From an uncultured Kordia sp. (GTDB lineage: Bacteria > Bacteroidota > Bacteroidia > Flavobacteriales > Flavobacteriaceae), in contig NZ_CANMEZ010000011.1 in NCBI RefSeq assembly GCF_947496985.1, forward strand, positions 103,927 through 167,926: DNA of 64,000 nt. The letters run 5' to 3'. This document shows positions 8,490 through 16,319 of this stretch, piece after piece. Position numbers and translations under genes: made by a program. Below the pieces are notes generated by a model, which saw only the letters and a program-made list of their open reading frames with translations, ran no database searches and was not told the origin of the DNA. Numbering within the stretch: the first letter of the stretch is position 1; every line of letters starts with the position of its first letter.

Positions 8490-8527
8490 CAAAATTAAGA
8501 ATAATTTATTAATGCAACTAAGTTGCG
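8490..8527 (-). promoter_or_regulatory. promoter and 7-1-7 operator of the two-lipoprotein unit
   Basis: On the - strand: CGCAACT-T-AGTTGCA (8513-8527, one mismatch from a perfect palindrome), then TAATTTTG (8490-8497) as -7 element with a TTG 17 bases upstream inside the operator. GCAACTTAGTTGCATTAAT is identical to the site at 2520-2538 including flanking bases. Confidence 0.65.
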
Positions 8528-8798
8528 TTGTATTTATTTAAAGATTCTAAAAGAATATAGTAAACTCAGCGTGTATTTCATTTTCTAAGCAAAGCTTTAA
8601 GGAACTACACTTATTACTTCAGCTATAGCACTTATATCCTCTTCTCTTACAAATATGGATTTGCTATTTTTTTATGCGTTAGTATGTGTTATTTTCATCA
8701 AAATACGTTTTAAATAATACAAAGGCAATTTCTGCTTCTAATTTAAAAATCAATACATTTAACATTTCCAACGGCATCTAATCAAACATTGATACTTT
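8528..8798. other. intergenic region upstream of sensor kinase genes
   Basis: No ORF. The only notable element is ATGGATTTGCTATTTTTT at 8656-8673, which recurs at 14021-14038 upstream of the lipoprotein and lanthipeptide-like genes. It may be a shared regulator site for the LytTR system encoded between them. Confidence 0.4.
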
Positions 8799-10985
8799 AT
8801 GATTTTTATCAAAAAACACATTCTATTTTCCTTATTAGTTCTCAGTTTTACTATACACATACACTCACAAAATAAAGTTATTGATAGCCTAAAAATAGTA
8901 TTACAAAATCATCCTGAAAAAGATTCTACAAAAGTGGATATCCTAAATGATATTGCTTTTAAGTATATTGGAATTGATCAAAATCAACTAAAAGAATACT
9001 CACAAAAAGCAAATATTTTAGCACAGGAAATAACATATACAAAGGGACATGCTAGAAGTTTATATGTAATTTTTATCAGTCACATCTCTAAAGGTGAAAT
9101 GGAAAAAGCTGAAACTTCTATTCATGAATCATTAAACCTTTACAAAACAATTAAAGATGAACTTGGAATTTCAAATTGTTATGATGCAATTGGAAAATTA
9201 AATCAATACCTAGGCAACTATGATAAAGGTATAACATATCATCATAAGGCTATTGAAATTGCAAAAAAAGGAAAAGATCGAGAAAAAATTGCAGATTTTT
9301 CAAATGGTCTTGGGAGTGCTTACTACAGAAAAGGAGAATATGACAACGCACTGAAAGCCTACGAAAAATCATTAATTATTTATGATAGTTTAAATGTAAA
9401 AAAGATCTATGGTATTCTAAACAATATTTCACTCATTTATAATCGCCAAGGCAGGTATTTAGAAGCCTTAAATACATATCAAAAATGTTTATCAAACTTT
9501 AGAGAAAAAGGTGATAAAAAAGGGATTGCAATTACTTTAGCGAATATTGGTGCTATTTATATAAATATGGAAGAATATGAAAAAGCACGACCGTATTTTT
9601 TAGAAGCTATTGAAATAGATACAGAATTAGCAAACAAAAGAAGAATTCCAAAAAGCATGATAAGTATTGGTAAGATCTTAAAAAATGCAGAAGAATATGA
9701 AAAAGCTATTGATTATTATAATGATGCTTTATTATTATTTGAAGAAAATAACGATAAACAAGGCATATATTCAACTTACTCTAATTTAGGAAGTTTATAC
9801 TCAGAACAAGAAAAATATGACCTCGCTTTAAATTATTTAAAAAAAGCACTAGAGCTAAGTATTTCTTTAGGCAGAAAACGAGCTATTGGAGAATCTTATA
9901 TTGATTTAGGTTTTAATTATTATAACTTAAAAAAGTATACAAAAGCGTTTGAAAATGTCAAAAAAGGTAAAGAAATCGCTGATCAATTGGCACTATTAGA
10001 AGCTCAAAAAGATGCTAATTTGCTATTATCTAAACTTTACAAAAACAAAGGAGCATATAAAAAAGCATTAGAGAGTCATCAACAATTTAAAATAATGAGT
10101 GATAGTCTATTCAATAAAGAAAATATTCAAAAAATAACAGCCTTAGAATATGACTATAAATATAAACAAGAGTTAGATTCTGCAAAGATTACAGAATTAG
10201 AACTAAAAAAAACGGTGCAAATTACGACTCAAGATTTAAGGAAATCACAACAAAACTTACTACTTGGTATCATTGTATTTTTAGTCGTTGCTTTACTTAT
10301 GGGAGCAATTATTTTCTTTTTACGATTGAGAAGTGAAAAAGCAAAAACACAAAATGTTATTGTGGAACAAAAACTATTACGCTCGCAAATGACACCGCAT
10401 TTTATTTTTAATTCACTATCTGTTTTACAGGGCATGATTTTAAATAAAGAAGAAAAAAACTCTGTTTCGTATCTCTCCAAATTTTCAAAACTTTTACGAA
10501 CCATTTTAGAGAACTCGCGGCATAAAGTTGTTTCGCTTGCTGACGAACTCACAGCAATTAATGAATATATGGCACTTCAAAATTTGGATGTAAATCCTCC
10601 ATATAAATACAATCTTACTGTAGCTTCTGAGATAGATACGGATGCATTGAAAATTCCTCCAATGTTGATACAACCGTTTATAGAAAATGCTGTAGAACAT
10701 GCATTTCCAAATCAAAAAGAAAACAAACAAATTGAGGTATCACTTACGTTTGAGACTAAAAAACTAACGTGCACAATTGTAGATAATGGAATTGGCATCA
10801 ATCTAGAAAAACAAAAAGCGGAAAAAGATAAAAACTCGTTAGCTACAAAAATTACGGGAGAGCGTTTAAAAGTATTGTCTAAAGATTTTAAAGCACAAGG
10901 AAGTCTTAGCATACAAAATAGAGCTACTATTGGAGAAAAAGGAACATTGATTACTTTAGTTATTCCTTATAGAATAAAAGAATAA
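8799..10985 (+). CDS. TPR-containing sensor histidine kinase, LytS/YehU type
   Basis: A 728-residue membrane kinase: Sec signal (about 1-24), about eight TPR units (35-440) exposed to the periplasm, a coiled coil, one transmembrane segment near 488-508, then a His_kinase domain with QMTPHFIFNSL (His534 is the expected phosphorylation site) and a HATPase domain (PPMLIQPFIENAVEHAF, DNGIGI). Partner response regulator is the LytTR gene at 13208. The gap to the next kinase gene is 30 bases. From about base 10130 to the end it is nearly identical to the second kinase, while the TPR part is much less similar, suggesting recent duplication or gene conversion. Confidence 0.9.
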   Translation: MIFIKKHILFSLLVLSFTIHIHSQNKVIDSLKIVLQNHPEKDSTKVDILNDIAFKYIGIDQNQLKEYSQKANILAQEITYTKGHARSLYVIFISHISKGEMEKAETSIHESLNLYKTIKDELGISNCYDAIGKLNQYLGNYDKGITYHHKAIEIAKKGKDREKIADFSNGLGSAYYRKGEYDNALKAYEKSLIIYDSLNVKKIYGILNNISLIYNRQGRYLEALNTYQKCLSNFREKGDKKGIAITLANIGAIYINMEEYEKARPYFLEAIEIDTELANKRRIPKSMISIGKILKNAEEYEKAIDYYNDALLLFEENNDKQGIYSTYSNLGSLYSEQEKYDLALNYLKKALELSISLGRKRAIGESYIDLGFNYYNLKKYTKAFENVKKGKEIADQLALLEAQKDANLLLSKLYKNKGAYKKALESHQQFKIMSDSLFNKENIQKITALEYDYKYKQELDSAKITELELKKTVQITTQDLRKSQQNLLLGIIVFLVVALLMGAIIFFLRLRSEKAKTQNVIVEQKLLRSQMTPHFIFNSLSVLQGMILNKEEKNSVSYLSKFSKLLRTILENSRHKVVSLADELTAINEYMALQNLDVNPPYKYNLTVASEIDTDALKIPPMLIQPFIENAVEHAFPNQKENKQIEVSLTFETKKLTCTIVDNGIGINLEKQKAEKDKNSLATKITGERLKVLSKDFKAQGSLSIQNRATIGEKGTLITLVIPYRIKE

Positions 10986-11015
10986 TGAAAAGTTGATCTA
11001 AGTAAATCACAACTA

Positions 11016-13211
11016 ATGAAATATCTCTACACAAAAGTCTTTTTCTTACTCATTTCAATGCTTTTTGCGATAAATACCTCTGCTCAAAGTAGAGTAATTG
11101 ATAGTCTAGAAACGATACTACATAATCACAAAAAAAATGATTCTACAAAGGTAAATCTATTAAATAAGTTAGCCTTTAAATACAAAAGTAATGATATTAA
11201 TAAAGCTGAAGTTACAGTACAGGAAGCGAACAAACTAGCCAAAGAATTAGGTTTTATAAGAGGTGAAGCAAGAAGTTTTTTGGTATTGAGTTTTATGCAT
11301 ATAACTAAAGCTGAGTATGATGAAGCTGAAAATGATGCGCTACAAGCACTTAATTTATTTAAAAGTATTGACAATAACTATGGAATTTACTCAGCATACA
11401 ATGAATTGGGTTCTATTGCTGCATATAAAAATAATCTTGAAAAAGCATTAGCATACTACAAAGAAGCATACTTTATAAATGAAAAAAGAGGAAACCTAAA
11501 AAACAAAAGTGTATTAATGGCTAACATGGGAAATATTGCTTATGCTAGAGGTAATTTTAACCAAGCTATTGCATATTATAAAAAAGCTATTATTTCAAGT
11601 GAAAAAGGAGGTTATGTAAGTTATACATTATCATACCAAAATAACTTAGCTGTAATTTATGGAAATCAAGGCAGAACATTAGAGGCATTAAAGTGTTTCC
11701 ATAAAAGTTTAGACATCTATAGAAAAGAAGAGAATAAAAAAGAAGTTGCTTCTTTAACTAATAATATTGGTCTTACTTATGGAGAAAGAGAAGAGTTTGA
11801 TAAGGCACTACCCTATCTTGAAGAATCTTTAAAGTTAAATAGAGAGTTACAGGATAAACTAGGCATTGCTAGAAATTTAGCTGGCATAGGAGCTATACTT
11901 ATAGGTAAGAAAAAATATGACAAAGCATTAGAATATTTTGATGAAGTTATTCCTATATATGAAGCTATTGATAATAAAGCTGGGCTCATGAATGTATATA
12001 ATCATATTGGAGGTATATATATATCAAAAAATCAACCTAAAAAAGCCTTGGAGAAATATAAATTATGTCTTGAATTAAGCTTATCACTTGGAGATCAAAA
12101 GAAAGAAGGGTATTCATATGTAAGTCTTGCGGAAGCATATCTTATGTTAAAAAAGTATGATAAAGCGATAGAATATGGTCATAAAGGACAAATGATTGCT
12201 CATTTATTAGATATCTTAAAGCAACAAAAAGATGTCAGTATCACACTATCTAAAGCTTATGAAGCAACAGGACGCTATAAAGAAGCATTGGCAGATTATA
12301 AAATTCACAAAAAAATAAATGACAGCCTTTTTAATAAAGATAACATTGAAAAAGTAACACAATTAGAATATGACTACAAATACAAACAAAAATTAGATTC
12401 TGCAAAAATCACAGAACTAGAACTTAAAAAAACAGTACAAACCACGACTCAAGATTTAAGGGAATCACAACAAAATTTACTACTTGGGATCATTGTATTT
12501 TTAGTCGTTGCTTTACTTATGGGAACAATTATTTTCTTTTTAAAATTAAAAAGCGAAAAAGCGAAAACACAAAATGTTATTGTCGAACAAAAATTACTAC
12601 GCTCGCAAATGACACCTCATTTTATTTTTAACTCGCTTTCTGTATTACAAGGCATGATTTTAAATAAAGAAGAAAAAAGCTCTATTTCTTATTTGTCTAA
12701 ATTTTCAAAACTTTTACGAACTATTTTAGAAAATTCAAGACATAAAGTAGTTTCACTTGCTGATGAACTCACGGCGATTAATGAATATATGGCACTTCAA
12801 AATTTAGATGTAAATCCTCCCTATAAATACGATCTTAAAGTAACTTCAGAAATAGATACGACTGCATTGAAAATTCCACCAATGTTAATGCAACCTTTTA
12901 TAGAAAATGCAGTAGAACATGCATTTCCAAACCAAAAAGAGAATAAACAAATTGAGGTAACACTTACGTTTGAAGCTAAAAAACTAACGTGCACGATTGT
13001 AGATAACGGAATTGGCATCAATTTAGAAAAACAAAAAAATCAACGAAATAAAAACTCGTTAGCTACCAAAATTACGGAAGAGCGTTTAAAAGTATTGTCC
13101 AAAGATTTTAAAGTACAAGGAAATCTTAGTATAAAAAATAGAGTAACTTTTGGAGAACAAGGAACATTGGTTACTTTAGTCATTCCATATAAAACAGATT
13201 TAATAGCATGA
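11016..13211 (+). CDS. second TPR-containing sensor histidine kinase, LytS/YehU type
   Basis: A 731-residue paralogue of the preceding kinase with the same order: signal peptide (MKYLYTKVFFLLISMLFA), TPR region, transmembrane segment near 489-509, QMTPHFIFNSL with phospho-acceptor His535, and HATPase (PPMLMQPFIENAVEHAF, DNGIGI). The C-terminal 290 residues match the first kinase almost base for base, whereas the sensory TPR arrays differ, so the pair probably feeds different inputs into one regulator. Its stop overlaps the response-regulator start (ATGA), showing translational coupling. Confidence 0.9.
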   Translation: MKYLYTKVFFLLISMLFAINTSAQSRVIDSLETILHNHKKNDSTKVNLLNKLAFKYKSNDINKAEVTVQEANKLAKELGFIRGEARSFLVLSFMHITKAEYDEAENDALQALNLFKSIDNNYGIYSAYNELGSIAAYKNNLEKALAYYKEAYFINEKRGNLKNKSVLMANMGNIAYARGNFNQAIAYYKKAIISSEKGGYVSYTLSYQNNLAVIYGNQGRTLEALKCFHKSLDIYRKEENKKEVASLTNNIGLTYGEREEFDKALPYLEESLKLNRELQDKLGIARNLAGIGAILIGKKKYDKALEYFDEVIPIYEAIDNKAGLMNVYNHIGGIYISKNQPKKALEKYKLCLELSLSLGDQKKEGYSYVSLAEAYLMLKKYDKAIEYGHKGQMIAHLLDILKQQKDVSITLSKAYEATGRYKEALADYKIHKKINDSLFNKDNIEKVTQLEYDYKYKQKLDSAKITELELKKTVQTTTQDLRESQQNLLLGIIVFLVVALLMGTIIFFLKLKSEKAKTQNVIVEQKLLRSQMTPHFIFNSLSVLQGMILNKEEKSSISYLSKFSKLLRTILENSRHKVVSLADELTAINEYMALQNLDVNPPYKYDLKVTSEIDTTALKIPPMLMQPFIENAVEHAFPNQKENKQIEVTLTFEAKKLTCTIVDNGIGINLEKQKNQRNKNSLATKITEERLKVLSKDFKVQGNLSIKNRVTFGEQGTLVTLVIPYKTDLIA

Positions 13212-13945
13212 AAGCAATAATTGTAGAAGACAAAGAGCATATTCGTAAAGCATTGGTACATATATTAGCTTCTATAGATGCCGAAATTATGGTTATTGGC
13301 GAATGCGAATCTGTACAAGAAGCCGTTGTGGTTTCCAATGCTTGTAAGCCCGATTTAATTTTTTTAGATATCAATCTGACTGACGGGACAGGTTTTGATT
13401 TTTTAGACAAAACCGAACACCTCAACTTTAAAGTTATCTTTATTACAGCTTATGAAGAATATGCATTGCAAGCACTAAAAATTGGCGCTGTAGATTATCT
13501 TTTAAAACCTGTAGATGTTGAAGAACTCAAAATAGCTTTAAAAAAGGTAAGCAAATTGTCTGTTGACACACAAAAACAACAAATAAAGACTGCAAAAAAA
13601 GTGTTAGATAATGATGGAAATACGCTAATTTTATCACTTCAAGATTCGTTTCATGTCATTGATTTAAAAGATTTAATGTATTGTGAATCTGATAAAGGGT
13701 ATACTACTTTTTATTTAAACAATGGTAAAAAACATCTTGCTTCGAAATCAATAAAGGAATTTGAAGAACAATTGACTAAACACTCGTTTACAAGACCACA
13801 TCAATCATTTATCGTTAATCTGAAATTTATTGAAAAATATGATAAATCAGGAACGATTCACTTAAAAAATGGAAAGAAAATCCCCGTTTCTTCTCGTAAA
13901 AAAGACAACTTCATAACACGTCTTTTCTCTTGGAATAAAGGATAA
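13208..13945 (+). CDS. LytTR-family response regulator
   Basis: A 245-residue regulator. The receiver domain (1-120) has the acidic pair at ED 7-8, phosphorylatable Asp54 in IFLDINL and the conserved Lys in YLLKPVD near 101. The LytTR DNA-binding domain (about 140-243) has YCESDKGYTTFYL, SIKEFEEQL, FTRPHQSFIVNLKFIEKYDK. It is the cognate partner of the two kinases, with which it overlaps by four bases. LytTR proteins bind short direct repeats; the 18-bp sequence shared by 8656 and 14021 is a candidate target. Confidence 0.93.
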   Translation: MKAIIVEDKEHIRKALVHILASIDAEIMVIGECESVQEAVVVSNACKPDLIFLDINLTDGTGFDFLDKTEHLNFKVIFITAYEEYALQALKIGAVDYLLKPVDVEELKIALKKVSKLSVDTQKQQIKTAKKVLDNDGNTLILSLQDSFHVIDLKDLMYCESDKGYTTFYLNNGKKHLASKSIKEFEEQLTKHSFTRPHQSFIVNLKFIEKYDKSGTIHLKNGKKIPVSSRKKDNFITRLFSWNKG

Positions 13946-14020
13946 TACAGATTCCTTTATTTTTTCTTCTTTACGCTTATCAATCTAAACACAACACATA
14001 TAACTTGAACGTATTCAGAA

Positions 14021-14038
14021 ATGGATTTGCTATTTTTT
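14021..14038 (+). promoter_or_regulatory. 18-bp motif shared with the kinase operon upstream region
   Basis: ATGGATTTGCTATTTTTT, identical to 8656-8673. It sits about 80 bases before the lipoprotein gene, whereas the copy at 8656 is about 125 bases before the first kinase gene. It could be a regulator site or an extended promoter. Confidence 0.4.
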
Positions 14039-14119
14039 AATAGTTAAATGCTCTATACTTTTATCTCATGATTAGCATTACAAACAACAATAAAAATGCT
14101 TTACACAGAGATAAAATAC

Positions 14120-14689
14120 ATGAAAAGAATTACACTACAACTACTAACTATTATTTCAATCTTCACTTTAATTTCTTGTGGAGAGAATTCTGCAAAACAA
14201 CCAGCAACTGAAAGTGGTTTTTTTAACATTGAAAAAGACATTAAAAAGCAATTTGGAGACAATGCCTATTTCACAAACTTGTCTATTATACATGATGCAT
14301 CCATAGGAAATATAATCTCATTGACGGTTACAGATAACCCTGAATCTTTAAAAATGGGCGAATGGAATCAAGCACAAGGAACATGGAAACAAAACGCTGA
14401 AGTTACACTTGAAGTACCAGAAGGAACAAAAGCTGCTGATTTTATGTTTCAGTTAAATTATCAAATAAACTTAAGCAAGTTAGGTGCTTTAATTGAACAA
14501 TCTAAAAAACAACTTCAGGAAGAGAAAAATCTTGATAATCCAACGCTATCTATAGCGTCAATCATTTTCCCTAAAAACGGTGACATTTCTAAAACGGAAT
14601 ACTCCATAAACTTAAAACCAGAAAATGGCGGTACTACATTTCGCTTTTACTATACACGCAACGGAGAATTACGAAAAATGGATTATTAA
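14120..14689 (+). CDS. lipoprotein of unknown function
   Basis: The product is 189 residues from the ATG at 14120 (an upstream ATG at 14096 would precede the leader by eight non-hydrophobic residues). Leader MKRITLQLLTIISIFTLISC ends in a lipobox. The mature part is a soluble alpha/beta protein with no motif I recognise; its end (GTTFRFYYTRNGELRKMDY) looks like a closing beta-strand pair. It lies between the LytTR system and two lanthipeptide-like precursors and shares an upstream motif with the kinase operon, so it may be a target of that system, or an accessory or immunity-type protein for the peptides. Both are inference. Confidence 0.6.
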   Translation: MKRITLQLLTIISIFTLISCGENSAKQPATESGFFNIEKDIKKQFGDNAYFTNLSIIHDASIGNIISLTVTDNPESLKMGEWNQAQGTWKQNAEVTLEVPEGTKAADFMFQLNYQINLSKLGALIEQSKKQLQEEKNLDNPTLSIASIIFPKNGDISKTEYSINLKPENGGTTFRFYYTRNGELRKMDY

Positions 14690-14748
14690 AACAAAACGAG
14701 TATAGCTATATCACATATATATTAACATTTAAATTAAAACCACAAATT

Positions 14749-14976
14749 ATGAAAAAACAAAATTTGAAAAATTTGAAATTAAACAAAAACTCTATTTCAA
14801 GCTTAGAAGTAACAACTATTTCAGGAGGAAGATTCACATGGATTAATAATACTGAATGTTGCGATAGCAGAAATCCACGCATTTGTGAAGTGCCAAAATC
14901 AGCTGAGTGTATTCCAGTTACAGCAGTTGGATGTGTAACAAACCAAGTAAATACGAATACAGTTCCTATTTGCTAA
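14749..14976 (+). CDS. class I lanthipeptide-like precursor peptide
   Basis: A 75-residue peptide with leader MKKQNLKNLKLNKNSISSLE..TISGG, the KLxLxKxxIxxL...GG pattern of Bacteroidota natural-product precursors (the class I lanthipeptide/GG-Bacteroidales families), and a core of about 48 residues with five Cys and many Ser/Thr (CC, IC, EC, GC, PIC). Ser/Thr dehydration and thioether formation with Cys would be expected, but no LanB, LanC or peptidase-transporter gene lies in this window, so maturation enzymes must be elsewhere or absent. A second precursor follows at 15054 with a nearly identical leader. Confidence 0.8.
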   Translation: MKKQNLKNLKLNKNSISSLEVTTISGGRFTWINNTECCDSRNPRICEVPKSAECIPVTAVGCVTNQVNTNTVPIC

Positions 14977-14998
14977 CTATTAGAAGTTATTCAGGTAT

Positions 14999-15030
14999 AA
15001 GAAATCGAACTTAGGTTCGCTTTCTTATCT
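14999..15030 (+). terminator. hairpin between the two precursor genes
   Basis: AAGAAATCGAAC / GTTCGCTTTCTT with a TTAG loop and one mismatch; weak T-tract. It could attenuate rather than stop transcription into the second precursor. Confidence 0.55.
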
Positions 15031-15053
15031 CAATATTATAAAAATCATACATT

Positions 15054-15242
15054 ATGAAAAAACAAAATTTAAAAAGTTTAAAACTAAACAAGAACTCTAT
15101 TTCTAATATTCAATCAAAAGAGAATACTGGAGGTCATAGACCAAACACTTGGACTTCTTACTGGGCATATTGTGAAACAAACAATCCTATTCAATGTAGA
15201 TCAATGAAACATACAGGTTGTTTTTGTAATGCTAATAGTTAA
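15054..15242 (+). CDS. second class I lanthipeptide-like precursor peptide
   Basis: A 62-residue peptide whose leader (MKKQNLKSLKLNKNSISNI..NTGG) is nearly identical to that of the peptide at 14749 while the core (YWAYCETNNPIQCRSMKHTGCFCNANS) is different, with four Cys. A conserved leader with diverged core is typical when one set of enzymes processes several products. It has its own downstream hairpin. Confidence 0.8.
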   Translation: MKKQNLKSLKLNKNSISNIQSKENTGGHRPNTWTSYWAYCETNNPIQCRSMKHTGCFCNANS

Positions 15243-15263
15243 TTAAACATTCGAATTCAAATA

Positions 15264-15300
15264 AATGATGGCTGGAAGAAATTCCAGTCATTATTTTTTA
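15264..15300 (+). terminator. terminator after second precursor gene
   Basis: Stem AATGA.TGGCTGGA / TCCAGTCATT around AGAAAT, then a T-rich run. It ends the lipoprotein/precursor region. Confidence 0.7.
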
Positions 15301-15414
15301 ATAACATTTTTAAAATAAATAATACTTAACATACTATTACTTATTCCTGTTTTTCTGTTGAGTCAACATAGTTGCAATAAATCTGGAAAAATAGAAATTT
15401 AAATATGTAAGGAT

Positions 15415-15534
15415 ATGTTTTTCAGACAAAAAAAATTTACTGATAAACTTGAAGTAGATTTCAATCTAAAAGAATTAAGACCAGGAATCTATTTTATGAA
15501 ATTCTATACTGGAAAACAAATAGTAAAGTATTAG
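15415..15534 (+). pseudogene. orphan T9SS type A sorting-domain fragment
   Basis: A 39-residue frame whose end (LKELRPGIYFMKFYTGKQIVKY, then stop) has the form of the last strands of a Por/T9SS C-terminal sorting domain (L..L..GIY..K...G....K). There is no passenger protein upstream: in-frame stops lie directly before it. I read it as the surviving tail of a deleted secreted-protein gene. The rest of 15301-15603 shows nothing else. Confidence 0.55.
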
Positions 15535-15603
15535 TAACAGTATATCTTATCTTTTTGACCTAGTTTTTCTTAAAAGTCCATTTCAATAATATAAAAAACA
15601 CAT

Positions 15604-15634
15604 AAAAACCCTAACACAAACGGCTAGGGTTTTT
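15604..15634 (-). terminator. terminator of the ten-gene operon
   Basis: Arms AAAAACCCTA / TAGGGTTTTT lie 31 bases after the last stop codon of the - strand operon and have T's on both sides. Confidence 0.75.
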
Positions 15635-15664
15635 ACATAACTAATCATTTTAATAAATATGTAA

Positions 15665-16312
15665 TTACTCCAAAATAATTACATCATCCGCACGGATAAG
15701 ACGCGGTTTGTCCTTATCAAATGCTGGAAACTGACTGGTAAAGGTTGATTCGTCCGTGATGGTTTCTTCATCTACAGAATCACCAAATGTGTATCCTAAA
15801 CCATATTCTGTTAGTAGTGTTTTTATTTCTGCAAACGTTCTTTTATCTGTATCATTTTTATAGATAAGATTCGGTAAAAAACGAATAATTTGTGCATCTG
15901 TCGGTGGCACAGGAACAATATCAAATTGTATTTCTGCCGTAGCATTTAATCCTAAATTGTATTTATTTGTGTTTGATGCATTTACAGGTGTAGCATACAT
16001 TTTTGGTCGAAATGCTCTCCCGTTTTGAATAGTACTTCCTGTGCTTTGTTGCGAAATTGACAATGAAATTTTTGCTTTTGCTGTTGTTTTCGGAATGGTA
16101 TAAAATGTAGGTTGATACCCTACTTCTCGTAGCATTTTTAAGGTTTCAGAACCTTTATTCGGATCACTATTATATATTTCTAATGTTTGTCTTAACGAAC
16201 CTTCGTCAAGTGCTGCTTGCGCTTCTCCAACGCCTTCTCCTATAGAAGCAATAAAATCTCCTAGTGGCGCCGCAAAGGCATCTTTTACATAATCATATGA
16301 ATTGCTTGACAT
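15665..16312 (-). CDS. core-domain paralogue with C-terminal PASTA-like domain (last gene of operon)
   Basis: A 215-residue protein without signal peptide. The N-terminus (PLGDFIASIGEGVGEAQAALDEGS, then VGYQPTFYTI..TAKAKISLSI) is the shared core of this operon's paralogue family. After an Asn/Thr strand ending in IVPVPPTD it continues with LPNLIYKN..TFAEIKTLLTEYGLGYTFGD and ends FTSQFPAFDKDK..IRADDVIILE, which follows the PASTA pattern (P.LIG....A...L...GL; SQ.PA....V..G..V.L.V). PASTA domains bind peptidoglycan or mediate oligomerisation. Gap to the preceding gene is 7 bases. Function unknown. Confidence 0.6.
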   Translation of the reverse strand: MSSNSYDYVKDAFAAPLGDFIASIGEGVGEAQAALDEGSLRQTLEIYNSDPNKGSETLKMLREVGYQPTFYTIPKTTAKAKISLSISQQSTGSTIQNGRAFRPKMYATPVNASNTNKYNLGLNATAEIQFDIVPVPPTDAQIIRFLPNLIYKNDTDKRTFAEIKTLLTEYGLGYTFGDSVDEETITDESTFTSQFPAFDKDKPRLIRADDVIILE

Positions 16313-16319
16313 ATCTTTT

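Noticed and set aside
10229..10912. Overlapping - strand frames inside the kinase genes
   Set aside because: They are in antisense to strongly conserved kinase motifs and have no start context or homology; codon structure belongs to the + strand gene.
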